Shown one piece after another: positions 18,841 through 26,861 of a DNA stretch of 64,000 nucleotides. Where the stretch lies: the NCBI GenBank assembly GCA_021151695.1, contig JAGKWU010000003.1:297035-361034 (forward strand), read 5' to 3'. The position numbers were made by a program, and so were the translations under genes. The DNA is from Cellvibrionaceae bacterium. Its GTDB lineage: Bacteria > Pseudomonadota > Gammaproteobacteria > Pseudomonadales > Cellvibrionaceae. Each line of letters opens with the position of its first letter. Positions within the stretch are counted from its first letter, which is position 1. The notes under the pieces were generated by a model. That model saw only the letters and a list, made by a program, of their open reading frames with translations. It ran no database searches and was not told where the DNA came from.

Positions 18841-18860
18841 GAGTTAAAAAATGGTTAAAA
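18841..18860. repeat. Second copy of the 20-bp GTTAAAA tandem box
   Basis: Identical over 20 bp to 18620-18639, 221 bp apart. It lies just after the kinase stop codon and before the terminator. Its position downstream of the kinase gene is hard to explain for an ordinary activator site; a distal site acting by looping, or a duplicated regulatory element, are options. Confidence 0.5.
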
Positions 18861-18886
18861 AAAGCGGGTTCTTGCGAAGCAAATTG

Positions 18887-20188
18887 TCAGACAGGAAAAT
18901 CCAGTTCAACACGGCGGCCGTTGTCCAGGGTCTGCATGCGATATCCCATGGCAAGGCGAGCTACCAGCTTTTCCACCAGCACTAACCCTATACCGAAACC
19001 TACGGGTTTATTGCCACCAGCCACGGCAAGTTTTCCGGTGTTTTCGATATGGATACGCCCCGGAGCCATCAGGATATTCACCAGGCCTTCGTCAGTGTTT
19101 TGATAGGCATTACGCAGCAGGTTATTCAAAATGATCTGCAAAAAAACGGGATTGGTGTTAACGCTGCCGCCCTCGCCGCGAACCGCCACCGCGATGGATT
19201 TATTCTCAATCAAATAGGCGTTATCAGCGATGGCCTTATCAATATAGTCGCGCAACAGACAGCTGCGGTACTCCATCTCTGCATCGGCTTCGCGACTTAA
19301 CCAGAGCAGCGCCTCCATCTGGTACTTCATATCCGATACGGCGGATTCCATATTTTCGAGCACCTTGCGCTCTTGCGGCGATAAATCCTTCATCATCAAT
19401 TCCAACAGCTCCATATTGGCAGAGAGCACAGCGATAGGTGTGCGCAATTCATGGCTGGTAAATTTGGCGAAGGACTGCTCCTGCTTTAAAACATCGTTGA
19501 TGCCCGACAGGTTTTTATTAATGGCATAGGCCATATAGTTGAATTTTTCAGAAGAGAACTGCGGCAGTGACGAACTGGCTTCCGCCGCACTGAGCTTGCT
19601 GGCCCAGGTCGCAAATTCGCTGATGTTGGTATTCATCCTGGCGATATGGAACAACTCCACCACTATCAACAAGAGGATACTGGTCAACGCCATAAAAATA
19701 GCGGGCTGAATTTTTTCCAATATATGCACGCTGAGGCTGGAATCACTTTGGGTATTACCAACCAGTTTATAACTGTAAAAGAATTTACCATGGGCCACCT
19801 CGACAGGCAGCACTAACAAATACAACGGTGTTTGCAATAACCCACGAAAATCCATCAACACGGCTTTAGGTTGATAATTGCTAAAATTTTCGGCCGTCGG
19901 CACAAAAGGAAAACGCTGTTTGAGTTGGTCGTAATTTGCAACCAGATTAATCGAATCGTTACCCAAGGGAATCGCACGCGATTGCTCCGCGAGCGAGAGA
20001 ATGTCGGGATTGACCTGATAGCGGGACAAAGCGCGCGCTGTGTACTGACTCAAATAACGGCTTTCACCCAAAACGCCACTGCTATGAAATTCCACGACTA
20101 CCAGCAACACATAGCCAGTAACGGCCAACACCAAGGCAACAGCAAAAATAAGCACCAATTTAAATTGGCTGGTTTGCAACTTATTCAT
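18887..20188 (-). CDS. Sensor histidine kinase
   Basis: A 433-aa inner-membrane kinase, starting MNKLQTSQF at ATG 20186-20188. This start overlaps the regulator stop by 8 nt in the usual translationally coupled way, and it is preferred over a start 13 codons upstream. TM1 is at about 9-33, a periplasmic sensor of ~125 residues follows, and TM2 is at about 160-182. The DHp H-box is FTSHELRTP with phospho-acceptor H246, the N-box is LQIILNNLLRNAYQNT, and a GFGIGLVLVEKL segment corresponds to the G2 box. The D-x-G-x-G G1 box is not recognisable (IHIENTGKLAVAG stands there), so ATP binding may be unusual. The signal is unknown. It lies inside the starch locus next to pullulanase genes. Confidence 0.9.
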   Translation of the reverse strand: MNKLQTSQFKLVLIFAVALVLAVTGYVLLVVVEFHSSGVLGESRYLSQYTARALSRYQVNPDILSLAEQSRAIPLGNDSINLVANYDQLKQRFPFVPTAENFSNYQPKAVLMDFRGLLQTPLYLLVLPVEVAHGKFFYSYKLVGNTQSDSSLSVHILEKIQPAIFMALTSILLLIVVELFHIARMNTNISEFATWASKLSAAEASSSLPQFSSEKFNYMAYAINKNLSGINDVLKQEQSFAKFTSHELRTPIAVLSANMELLELMMKDLSPQERKVLENMESAVSDMKYQMEALLWLSREADAEMEYRSCLLRDYIDKAIADNAYLIENKSIAVAVRGEGGSVNTNPVFLQIILNNLLRNAYQNTDEGLVNILMAPGRIHIENTGKLAVAGGNKPVGFGIGLVLVEKLVARLAMGYRMQTLDNGRRVELDFPV

Positions 20189-20867
20189 AGCGTTCGGCCA
20201 ATACAAATCCCAAACCACGCACTGCATGGACTATGGGGAAGTTAAAGGGTTGATCCAAACGTTGGCGCAGATGGTGAATATGTACCTTGAGTGCATTACT
20301 ATCAGGCACTTCATCGCCCCAGAGTGCAAACTCCAAATCGCGTTTGCTTACCGGCTCAGGCCAGGCGCGCGCCAAGGTGGCGAGCAATGTCCAACTGGAT
20401 TTAGGCAACACAACTTCGCAATCACAACGTTTTACTTTAAATTGTGAGCAATCAATTTCCAATTGCAGATCGGGAATCTGGATAATATTGGCCTGGTTGC
20501 TGCGCCGGCGCGAGAGAGCTTTAACGCGCAGAAACAATTCTTTCAGCGCAAAGGGTTTAACCAGATAGTCGTCAGCGCCGGCTTCAAAGCCCAGCTCTTT
20601 GTCATCCAGGTCGGCGCGCGAGGTAATCATAATAATCGGCGAGCTGCAGCCCAATTGACGCAACTGCTGGCACAGATCAAGGCCTGACATCCGCGGCATA
20701 TTAATATCGCTGACCAGCACATCATAGGCGTTGCGCGCCACCAGTATTAAGGCCTGATGACCATCACTGCAGTGGTCGCATACAATATCCTGCAACTCCA
20801 GATATTGGACAATACTGGAAGCCAGACGAAGGTCATCTTCGATCAGGAGTATCCTGCAGATAGCCAT
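20181..20867 (-). CDS. OmpR-family response regulator
   Basis: A 228-aa two-domain regulator. The receiver (residues 1-120) has the acidic pair E10-D11-D12, phospho-acceptor D54 in LVSDINMP, a conserved Thr/Ser in MITSR and Lys in DYLVKPFAL. The C-terminal winged helix (about 130-225) has the pattern SKRDLEFALWGDEVPDSNALKVHIHHLRQRL, typical of OmpR/PhoB DNA-binding domains. It is the first gene of the operon with the kinase (8-nt overlap) and is divergent from a lipoprotein gene with only 20 bp between starts, so promoter elements of one gene must lie inside the other. Candidate targets are the tandem GTTAAAA boxes at 18620 and 18841. Confidence 0.93.
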   Translation of the reverse strand: MAICRILLIEDDLRLASSIVQYLELQDIVCDHCSDGHQALILVARNAYDVLVSDINMPRMSGLDLCQQLRQLGCSSPIIMITSRADLDDKELGFEAGADDYLVKPFALKELFLRVKALSRRRSNQANIIQIPDLQLEIDCSQFKVKRCDCEVVLPKSSWTLLATLARAWPEPVSKRDLEFALWGDEVPDSNALKVHIHHLRQRLDQPFNFPIVHAVRGLGFVLAERYE

Positions 20868-20887
20868 AACAATGAGCCCGGAAATTT

Positions 20888-21445
20888 ATGCGTAATAATA
20901 CTAAGCGTGTTGCAACTGCTGCACTGGCCAAAAGCCTGGTGCTCTTATGCTTGTTATTCTTGCCTGCCTGCGACAAGGTACTCAACCTTAAACTGGAGCC
21001 GGTCAGCGTGGTGACCAATGCCGATTTTGAACAAGCACAGGGATTGGAGCTGCCTTATAAATTATATGCTCCCAGTTCGATGGTTGCCTGGGAATTGACC
21101 GAATTAACCGACACTACATTCGATCGCCAGCACAATGTCTATGTGCGCGACTATATTCCCCTGGACAGACCCATCATAGATAGCGGCGGCGCTCGCTTTA
21201 AACTGAGCAGCGACAACTGGCGCTATCAATTTGGTTTTGGCGACCACCTGACGTCGGCGGAGTCAACCTTTGGGGTGGTCCCCGAGGGGGCGGTCATGCA
21301 GGTAGAGCAGTTTGACCAGCCGCCCAATGACATGTGGCTGGAGTTTCCACCCCACCATCAAATGCGCTATCTGAAAGTAGAGTTCAAGCTGATAACACAA
21401 CAGCCTAATTTGCGTGGACTGGTGCGCATCAGTATGCATAACTAA
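20888..21445 (+). CDS. Predicted lipoprotein of unknown function
   Basis: 185 aa, beginning MRNNTKRVATAALAKSLVLL with a hydrophobic core and lipobox LPAC (Cys at about residue 28), so it is probably a lipoprotein. The mature part is a compact, beta-rich domain without low complexity. I do not recognise its family. It is divergent from the response regulator gene (20-bp gap), which suggests it may be a target or accessory sensor of that two-component system; this is inference from position. The start has GGAAA about 5 nt upstream. Confidence 0.7.
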   Translation: MRNNTKRVATAALAKSLVLLCLLFLPACDKVLNLKLEPVSVVTNADFEQAQGLELPYKLYAPSSMVAWELTELTDTTFDRQHNVYVRDYIPLDRPIIDSGGARFKLSSDNWRYQFGFGDHLTSAESTFGVVPEGAVMQVEQFDQPPNDMWLEFPPHHQMRYLKVEFKLITQQPNLRGLVRISMHN

Positions 21446-21446
21446 T

Positions 21447-21477
21447 ACGGAAGCCTTGTCACTGGCAAAGCTTCCGT
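21447..21477. terminator. Weak hairpin between convergent genes
   Basis: ACGGAAGC / GCTTCCGT (21447-21454 with 21470-21477) lies between the lipoprotein stop and the end of the convergent amylase gene. It has a 15-nt loop and no T-run, so terminator function is uncertain. Confidence 0.4.
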
Positions 21478-21490
21478 CACATCACCGGGA

Positions 21491-23347
21491 TTATTGAATC
21501 TCCAGCACCAGCGATTCCATCGCGTGCAAATTCAAGGATGCCGGCAAATCCACAGTCGCGCCTGACAGGATATTTTTTGCTTTGCTCGCATGCCCGAGTA
21601 TTTCACTGAAGCGCGCTAACTCTAGCTTGCTGTCTTTTGCATTTTTGTTGAGCACTACCATCACTTTTTGTTTATCGGTATAGCGGAAGTACACATAGGT
21701 TCCCGCCTCGGGAACGAAATGCAAAAGCTTGCCATGGGTTACGGCATCGCTGGTTTTACGCCAGTTCATCAGGGTTTTTACCATCTGCTGCATATCGGCC
21801 TGTTCGGCACTCAATCCCTTGCCGGTAAAAGCATTGGCTTTATCTCCCGCCCAGCCACCTGGCATATCCGAGCGCACCACACCATCGACGCGCTCAATGG
21901 GGCTTTTCGCGAGAATTTCAGTACCGTAGAAAATTTGCGGGATTCCGCGCGTGGTTGCGTAAAACATCAATGCAGTTTTCATCGCATTAACATCATCGTG
22001 AAGCAGCGAAAGCAAACGCGACGTATCATGGTTATCGGGAAAGACCACCAGGTTCATTGGGTTCGCATACACAAAATCATTAGCGATCATTTCATACAGC
22101 TTCATAAAACCGCTATCGCGCGCTTCAGGTGCATTCATCACCGAAGGCAATAAAAATACCACTGGGAAATCCATCAGACTCGGCAGATAGGATTGATAGC
22201 CATCCTGGTTTTTGCTGCCCTTTTGCCAGTAAGCGAGGATTTGTGGATTGGAGTTCATCTCTTCGCCCACAATGTTGAAATTGGGATATTCCTCTAATAC
22301 ATATCGGCTCCAGGAGGAGAGGAAATTTTTATCGCTGTAAGACCATGTATCTTCGCGCACACCGGAGAGATTGGCGTATTCAATCCACCACACCGTATTT
22401 TGTGTCAGATATTTTGCCATGAAGGGATTGCGCTGGTTCATATCTGGCATGGTGTCTACAAACCAGCCATCGGCAAACCCTTTTCTATCCGTAGCAGAGG
22501 CGTGCATATCTATCACCGTGGTGTGCTGATGATTGGTAGGCACAAATCCGGTTTGAAAATTCAACCAATCTGAAGCAGGCAAATCCTTCATCCACCAATG
22601 GCCGGAGCCTATGTGGTTGAGCACTATATCCTGGATAACACCCATACCTTTGCTGTTGGCAGCGGCTACGTATTTTTTGAAATCTTCATTGGTACCGAAA
22701 CGGCTATCAATCTGATAATGATTCGTTGGCGAATAGCCGTGATAGGAATACTCCGGCTGATCATTTTGGATCAGCGGTGTTGGCCACACCATGGTAAAGC
22801 CCATACTGGCAATGTAGTCGAGATGATCGCGCATACCCTGGATATCGCCACCATGACGGCCATCTTTGTCCGTGCGATTTACTTTTTCACTAACATCCGG
22901 CATGGAGTCATTGTGTGTATTGCCGTTGGCAAAACGATCAGGGGTAATTAAATAAATGGCATCGGCGGAAGTAAAGCTACTGCGATTGGCGGAATCAGCG
23001 CGGCGCGCTTCAAGACGGTAATCGACTTTGGTAACGGCCTTGACACCCTTTTTAAACGCGATGGTCATTTTCCCAGGCTTGGCTTGCGCATCAATACGCA
23101 GATTAATAAACACGTAATTTTTATTGTCAGTGCGCTCAGTACTGAGTAACTGTACTCCCTCATAGGCCACCGCCGGTTCCAGCTCTGCGATGTTGTCGCC
23201 GTGCACCATCAACTGCAGTTCAGGATGCTTCATCCCCACCCACCAGTTGAGTGGCTCCAGGTGTTTTATTTCATAATCTTTGGCCTGCGCAGTAAATGCG
23301 CCGACCATGCCCAGTGCAGCGAATAGCAGCGAATAAGGTAATTTCAT
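21491..23347 (-). CDS. Cyclomaltodextrinase/neopullulanase-like GH13 enzyme (SusA type), copy 1
   Basis: 618 aa, starting MKLPYSLLFAALGMVGAFTA at ATG 23345-23347 behind AAGGAAACATTA. A signal peptide is cut near AQA-KDY, so it is exported, probably periplasmic. The N-terminal beta domain (EIKHLEPLNWWVGMKHPELQ, about 20-125) is the N-domain of cyclomaltodextrinase/neopullulanase-type enzymes. GH13 regions: DIVLNHIGSGHWW, MPDMNQRNP (region V), nucleophile Asp in GVREDTWSY, acid Glu in VGEEMNS, and FPDNHDTSR. Such SusA-type enzymes cut maltodextrins and cyclodextrins after import through a TBDR. It lies 68 bp downstream of an acyltransferase gene in one apparent operon, and is a clear paralogue of the enzyme at 28458-30305. 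Confidence 0.9.
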   Translation of the reverse strand: MKLPYSLLFAALGMVGAFTAQAKDYEIKHLEPLNWWVGMKHPELQLMVHGDNIAELEPAVAYEGVQLLSTERTDNKNYVFINLRIDAQAKPGKMTIAFKKGVKAVTKVDYRLEARRADSANRSSFTSADAIYLITPDRFANGNTHNDSMPDVSEKVNRTDKDGRHGGDIQGMRDHLDYIASMGFTMVWPTPLIQNDQPEYSYHGYSPTNHYQIDSRFGTNEDFKKYVAAANSKGMGVIQDIVLNHIGSGHWWMKDLPASDWLNFQTGFVPTNHQHTTVIDMHASATDRKGFADGWFVDTMPDMNQRNPFMAKYLTQNTVWWIEYANLSGVREDTWSYSDKNFLSSWSRYVLEEYPNFNIVGEEMNSNPQILAYWQKGSKNQDGYQSYLPSLMDFPVVFLLPSVMNAPEARDSGFMKLYEMIANDFVYANPMNLVVFPDNHDTSRLLSLLHDDVNAMKTALMFYATTRGIPQIFYGTEILAKSPIERVDGVVRSDMPGGWAGDKANAFTGKGLSAEQADMQQMVKTLMNWRKTSDAVTHGKLLHFVPEAGTYVYFRYTDKQKVMVVLNKNAKDSKLELARFSEILGHASKAKNILSGATVDLPASLNLHAMESLVLEIQ

Positions 23348-23415
23348 TAATGTTTCCTTTGAATGAGTTATCACTATTGTTTTTAAAATCAGGGTTGCCG
23401 TTTTTTTATGGGAGA

Positions 23416-24576
23416 TCAGGATTCTATTGCCATAGCTTTCGCCGGCTCACGCCTGAACAGGGATAGCAGTTTACGCTGCGCTGGGCGCTCAACGTAACGG
23501 TGAATAAAATGGGACGAGATAAGAGTTAGCGCTACAAAAATGCCGACATAAGCCATTTTTGCTACAGGAGAAAAGCTGGCGATCCCCAACTGATTTTTCA
23601 TCAACGGAAAGGAAAACCAGAACACCATAAACCAGAGGCAGTGCACCATATAAATTGCGTAAGAAATATCGCCGAGATATTGCAACGCAGGTTTATTTAA
23701 AATGGCCTCTACCCGTCCGCGGTTATAGGCAAGTGCGAGAATCAAACCGGAAAACAGTGGGACCACCAACAAATCCTGCCAACCCGTGTGAAACACCAGC
23801 ACTATAGCGGCGAGCAGACCAAGCGCAAGCCAATCGCTAGCCAGTAAGCCGCGCAGAAAATCGCGTTTGAATAATTGATAAAGCATCAAGCCTATATTGA
23901 ATTCAAACAGGCAGCGAAAAAAGCCATAATTGAAAGTGATATCCAAATTATGCGCAGGTAACCAATAGACAAGACAGACCAGCAGCACCGCACTTAGCGC
24001 GGCAACTACTATTGCAAACCATAACCGCAAACTGGCCATTAAAATTATGCAGGGAATTGCCAACACATAGGTCCACCACTCTGCCGCGATCGACCAGGAC
24101 ACCATATTCCAGGAGAGATAAACGTGCTGGTTCATCGACTGCGTCAATAACAAATTACTCGGTACGGCAGACCAGGCAAAATAGGTTGTCCAGCTACCAT
24201 CCACAACAGCGGGATAAAAGCTCGCGACTAGCGGCGCAGTAACCATTAAGACAAGCAGAGTAAACAGGTGCAGTGGATATACCCGCGCAAAACGCGCCCA
24301 GAGATATTGCTTAATCGCCTGGGTTCTCGGCGTTTGCAAAAGTTGCTGCGCGTAGACGTGAGCCATAACAAACCCGCTCAGCAGAAAGAAAAAATCCACC
24401 CACAAATAACCGTGAGACACTATGCCGGTTCCATCGCGCGGCAAGAGTGCGCCGTAATCGCGATAAAACATACTGACATCTATGTGGAACAACATTACCC
24501 AAATAGCCGCCACGCCGCGCATGGGTGTCAGGGAATGAATATAGTTAACGGAGGATATAGCTTTTGCCGGACTCAT
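23416..24576 (-). CDS. Acyltransferase-3 family membrane protein
   Basis: 386 aa and about ten hydrophobic helices. The N-terminus has the family pattern: YIHSLTPMRGVAAIWVMLFH with the conserved R in PMRG and the His in LFH, then GYLWVDFFFLLSGFVM. Acyltransferase-3 proteins move acetyl or other acyl groups onto sugars or lipids at the inner membrane. It is preceded by its own pair of starch-regulon operators and a sigma70-like promoter and is followed by a SusA-type amylase, so it is part of the starch regulon. The acceptor is unknown; acylation of a maltodextrin, an envelope glycan or a surface polymer are all possible. A terminator-like hairpin lies in its leader. Confidence 0.88.
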   Translation of the reverse strand: MSPAKAISSVNYIHSLTPMRGVAAIWVMLFHIDVSMFYRDYGALLPRDGTGIVSHGYLWVDFFFLLSGFVMAHVYAQQLLQTPRTQAIKQYLWARFARVYPLHLFTLLVLMVTAPLVASFYPAVVDGSWTTYFAWSAVPSNLLLTQSMNQHVYLSWNMVSWSIAAEWWTYVLAIPCIILMASLRLWFAIVVAALSAVLLVCLVYWLPAHNLDITFNYGFFRCLFEFNIGLMLYQLFKRDFLRGLLASDWLALGLLAAIVLVFHTGWQDLLVVPLFSGLILALAYNRGRVEAILNKPALQYLGDISYAIYMVHCLWFMVFWFSFPLMKNQLGIASFSPVAKMAYVGIFVALTLISSHFIHRYVERPAQRKLLSLFRREPAKAMAIES

Positions 24577-24628
24577 TATCGATTATCTCCAGGCAGGAAG
24601 GTTTAGGTGAATGCCGTTATTTTGGGTA

Positions 24629-24661
24629 AAAAAATGGCGCTTTTAGCAAGCTAAAAGCGCC
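24629..24661 (-). terminator. Terminator-like hairpin in the leader of the acyltransferase operon
   Basis: An 11-bp perfect stem GGCGCTTTTAG / CTAAAAGCGCC (24636-24646 with 24651-24661). On the minus strand it is followed by ATTTTTTTACCC. It lies between the operator-controlled promoter (24733-24761) and the start codon at 24576, so transcripts must pass it. It may be an attenuator or simply limit expression. Confidence 0.8.
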
Positions 24662-24732
24662 TAACAACTAACAGCGAACTTACAATTCGAACAACACAAA
24701 ACGGACACACAAAATAACTTCCAGTGGTGTTT

Positions 24733-24810
24733 ATACTAGGCGCCGAACTTTACACTGGCAACGATCTACATACGTATTCATAGGCGCCACTCTGCTTACA
24801 TACGTATGCA
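24733..24810 (-). promoter_or_regulatory. Promoter with two operators, acyltransferase-amylase operon
   Basis: On the minus strand: distal operator TGCATACGTATGTA (24810-24797), proximal TGAATACGTATGTA (24780-24767), 5 bp, -35 TTGCCA (24761-24756), 17-bp spacer, -10 TAGTAT (24738-24733). Operator centres are 30 bp apart. The predicted start near 24726 gives a ~150-nt leader containing the hairpin at 24636-24661. The 348-bp gap 24577-24924 holds nothing else but the upstream operon's terminator. Confidence 0.82.
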
Positions 24811-24835
24811 CTTTGCCCTACTCAACCCACCAAAC

Positions 24836-24866
24836 AAAAAGGCAGCCATTCCTGACTGCCTTTTAT
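24836..24866. terminator. Terminator after the alpha-amylase gene
   Basis: AAAAGGCAG / CTGCCTTTT (24837-24845 with 24856-24864), with T-runs in both directions. It ends the receptor 2-amylase-halogenase-amylase cluster before the operators of the next promoter. Confidence 0.85.
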
Positions 24867-24924
24867 TTTCCAAAATTATTAAAACTTTACTCTTCTAACC
24901 AATACTTCTATACATCTGCTATGG

Positions 24925-26850
24925 CTATGGAACCAGCTCCAGAACGACCGACTGCAAAGGCGCGAGCTTGAGAGATACCTTGCCTTGCCCTTCAGCGACT
25001 TTCAGCGCGTAGGGTTTTGTTGCATTGGACTTGGGCGAAGCGGCGAGCTTATCGAGCATTTTATATTTACCGTCCTGAATTCCCCATTTTTGCAATAAAT
25101 CTGTCGGCACTTTCAATACAAATTCGTTTGCCCGGGATGCAGAAAAATTGCTGACAATTATTAATTTTTGTCCCGCAGCACCTGGTTGCCAGCGAGCGAA
25201 GGCAAAGGCTTTTTCGCCATAGGTTTTATCAGTCTGTCCAGAGCCGGTGTTAGCTGTTTTAGTACTGAGATTTACACTGTGCAACTGTTGATAGGCACCG
25301 CCCATCGCCGGGCTGTTGGCGGAAAGCGTTAAAAGTCGCGCGTAAAACTCACGCAATTCGCGCTGCGATTTACTAAGACTGCCACCATCGTATTTACCAC
25401 CGTTCACCCAGCGCTGATGTTCAGGCACACCCCAATAATCAAAAATAGTGGTACGACTGGCATGGCCGAAACCGGCATTACCCGCGCCCGGTTCACCGAC
25501 TTCCTGACCGAAATACAACATGGTAGGCGAACGGCTGATAGTGGCAGAAACCACCATGGCAGGCTTGGCCTTAAGTGGATCGCCTGCGAATTCCGGGCTG
25601 GCAATGCGCTGCTCATCGTGGTTTTCCAAAAAGTGCAACATATGCTCTTCAATATCGGCCATAGAATCCTGAATAGTAGCAATGGCATTGGTGCTGCCCT
25701 TATCTTGCATGATGGCTTTCAAACTATCGTACATTTCCACTTTATCGTAGAGATAATCCATTTTGCCGAGTTGAATGTAGCTGCGGTATTGCGAGGGTGT
25801 GTACACCTCTGCCACCAGAATTGCATTGGGGTTTTTACTTTTTATCGCTGAATTGAGATAGCTCCAGAATTCCACTGGCACCATTTCCGCCATATCAAAA
25901 CGGAAGCCATCTACGCCCTGCGCCAACCAGAACTCCGCAATAGCACGAAATTTTTTCCAGGTATCAGGCACATCTTTGTCGCGCCAGAATTGCGCGTGAG
26001 CTTGCAAATCGCGCTTGGCATAATCCGCAGGCAGCTCCGCAAAATCTTTACTGCCATCGGGACGAATACCGTAATTTAATTTGACCGTTTCATACCAATC
26101 ATCTGCCGCTGGCTGGGCCTTCCGCGAGCCATTTCCGGTCCATTTCGCGGGGCTCTCAATAAATTTCCCATCGGACAATGGATTAGCTTCACCACCCAAA
26201 GGCCGGTAGCCATCAGTGGCCAGCGGCACTTTAAAATCTTCGCCCACTACATAATAAAAATTGTTGTTGCGTTGATACTCATGCGTTTTATCATCGCGCG
26301 CACCAAAATCTTCCTGGCCAACCGGATTATTCAGTGAATGGTACTGACGTGCTATGTGATTAGGCACTATATCTATCACCACCTTCAAACCATGCTGGTG
26401 AGTGCGCGCAATAAGCGCCTGAAACTCTTGCATACGCTTGGCCGGATCTGTCGCCATATCTGGATCAACACTGTAATAGTCCTTCACTGCGTAGGGTGAA
26501 CCAGCGCGTCCCTTCACCACATCCGGGTCATCATTCGCTATGCCATAGGCGGTGTAATCGCGAATTACCGCATGGTGTAGTACGCCGGTATACCACACAT
26601 GGGTAGCGCCTAACGCTTTGATGCCCTCAAGCGCCGCATCGTTGATGTCATTAAATTTTCCAACGCCGTTTTGCTCGATGGTTCCCCAGGGCTTATTGGT
26701 TGTGTTGGTATTGCTAAACAAGCGTGTGAACATTTGGTAGATCACCGGCTTTACCGCCTCTTGCTTAACCTCTGCATCAGGTGCTGCCGATGCAGAACCT
26801 GCAACACCGAGTGCCGCAGCGAGCAGATAATATCTGGTTGCCTTTAACAT
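24925..26850 (-). CDS. Exported alpha-amylase (GH13)
   Basis: 641 aa, start ATG 26848-26850 (MLKATRYYLLAAALGVAGSASA) behind GGAGACGTTT. The 38 in-frame residues upstream overlap the halogenase gene and are rejected. The signal peptide is cut after SASA. The barrel regions are intact: DIVPNHIARQ, nucleophile Asp in GVDGFRFDMAEMVP, acid Glu in LVAEVYTP, and FLENHDEQR. Domain C ends with LAPLQSVVLELVP. It should cut internal alpha-1,4 bonds of starch or maltodextrin; it may be periplasmic or secreted. It is the last gene of a cluster, 11 bp after the halogenase stop, so the two are almost certainly co-transcribed. Confidence 0.9.
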   Translation of the reverse strand: MLKATRYYLLAAALGVAGSASAAPDAEVKQEAVKPVIYQMFTRLFSNTNTTNKPWGTIEQNGVGKFNDINDAALEGIKALGATHVWYTGVLHHAVIRDYTAYGIANDDPDVVKGRAGSPYAVKDYYSVDPDMATDPAKRMQEFQALIARTHQHGLKVVIDIVPNHIARQYHSLNNPVGQEDFGARDDKTHEYQRNNNFYYVVGEDFKVPLATDGYRPLGGEANPLSDGKFIESPAKWTGNGSRKAQPAADDWYETVKLNYGIRPDGSKDFAELPADYAKRDLQAHAQFWRDKDVPDTWKKFRAIAEFWLAQGVDGFRFDMAEMVPVEFWSYLNSAIKSKNPNAILVAEVYTPSQYRSYIQLGKMDYLYDKVEMYDSLKAIMQDKGSTNAIATIQDSMADIEEHMLHFLENHDEQRIASPEFAGDPLKAKPAMVVSATISRSPTMLYFGQEVGEPGAGNAGFGHASRTTIFDYWGVPEHQRWVNGGKYDGGSLSKSQRELREFYARLLTLSANSPAMGGAYQQLHSVNLSTKTANTGSGQTDKTYGEKAFAFARWQPGAAGQKLIIVSNFSASRANEFVLKVPTDLLQKWGIQDGKYKMLDKLAASPKSNATKPYALKVAEGQGKVSLKLAPLQSVVLELVP

Positions 26851-26861
26851 AAACGTCTCCG

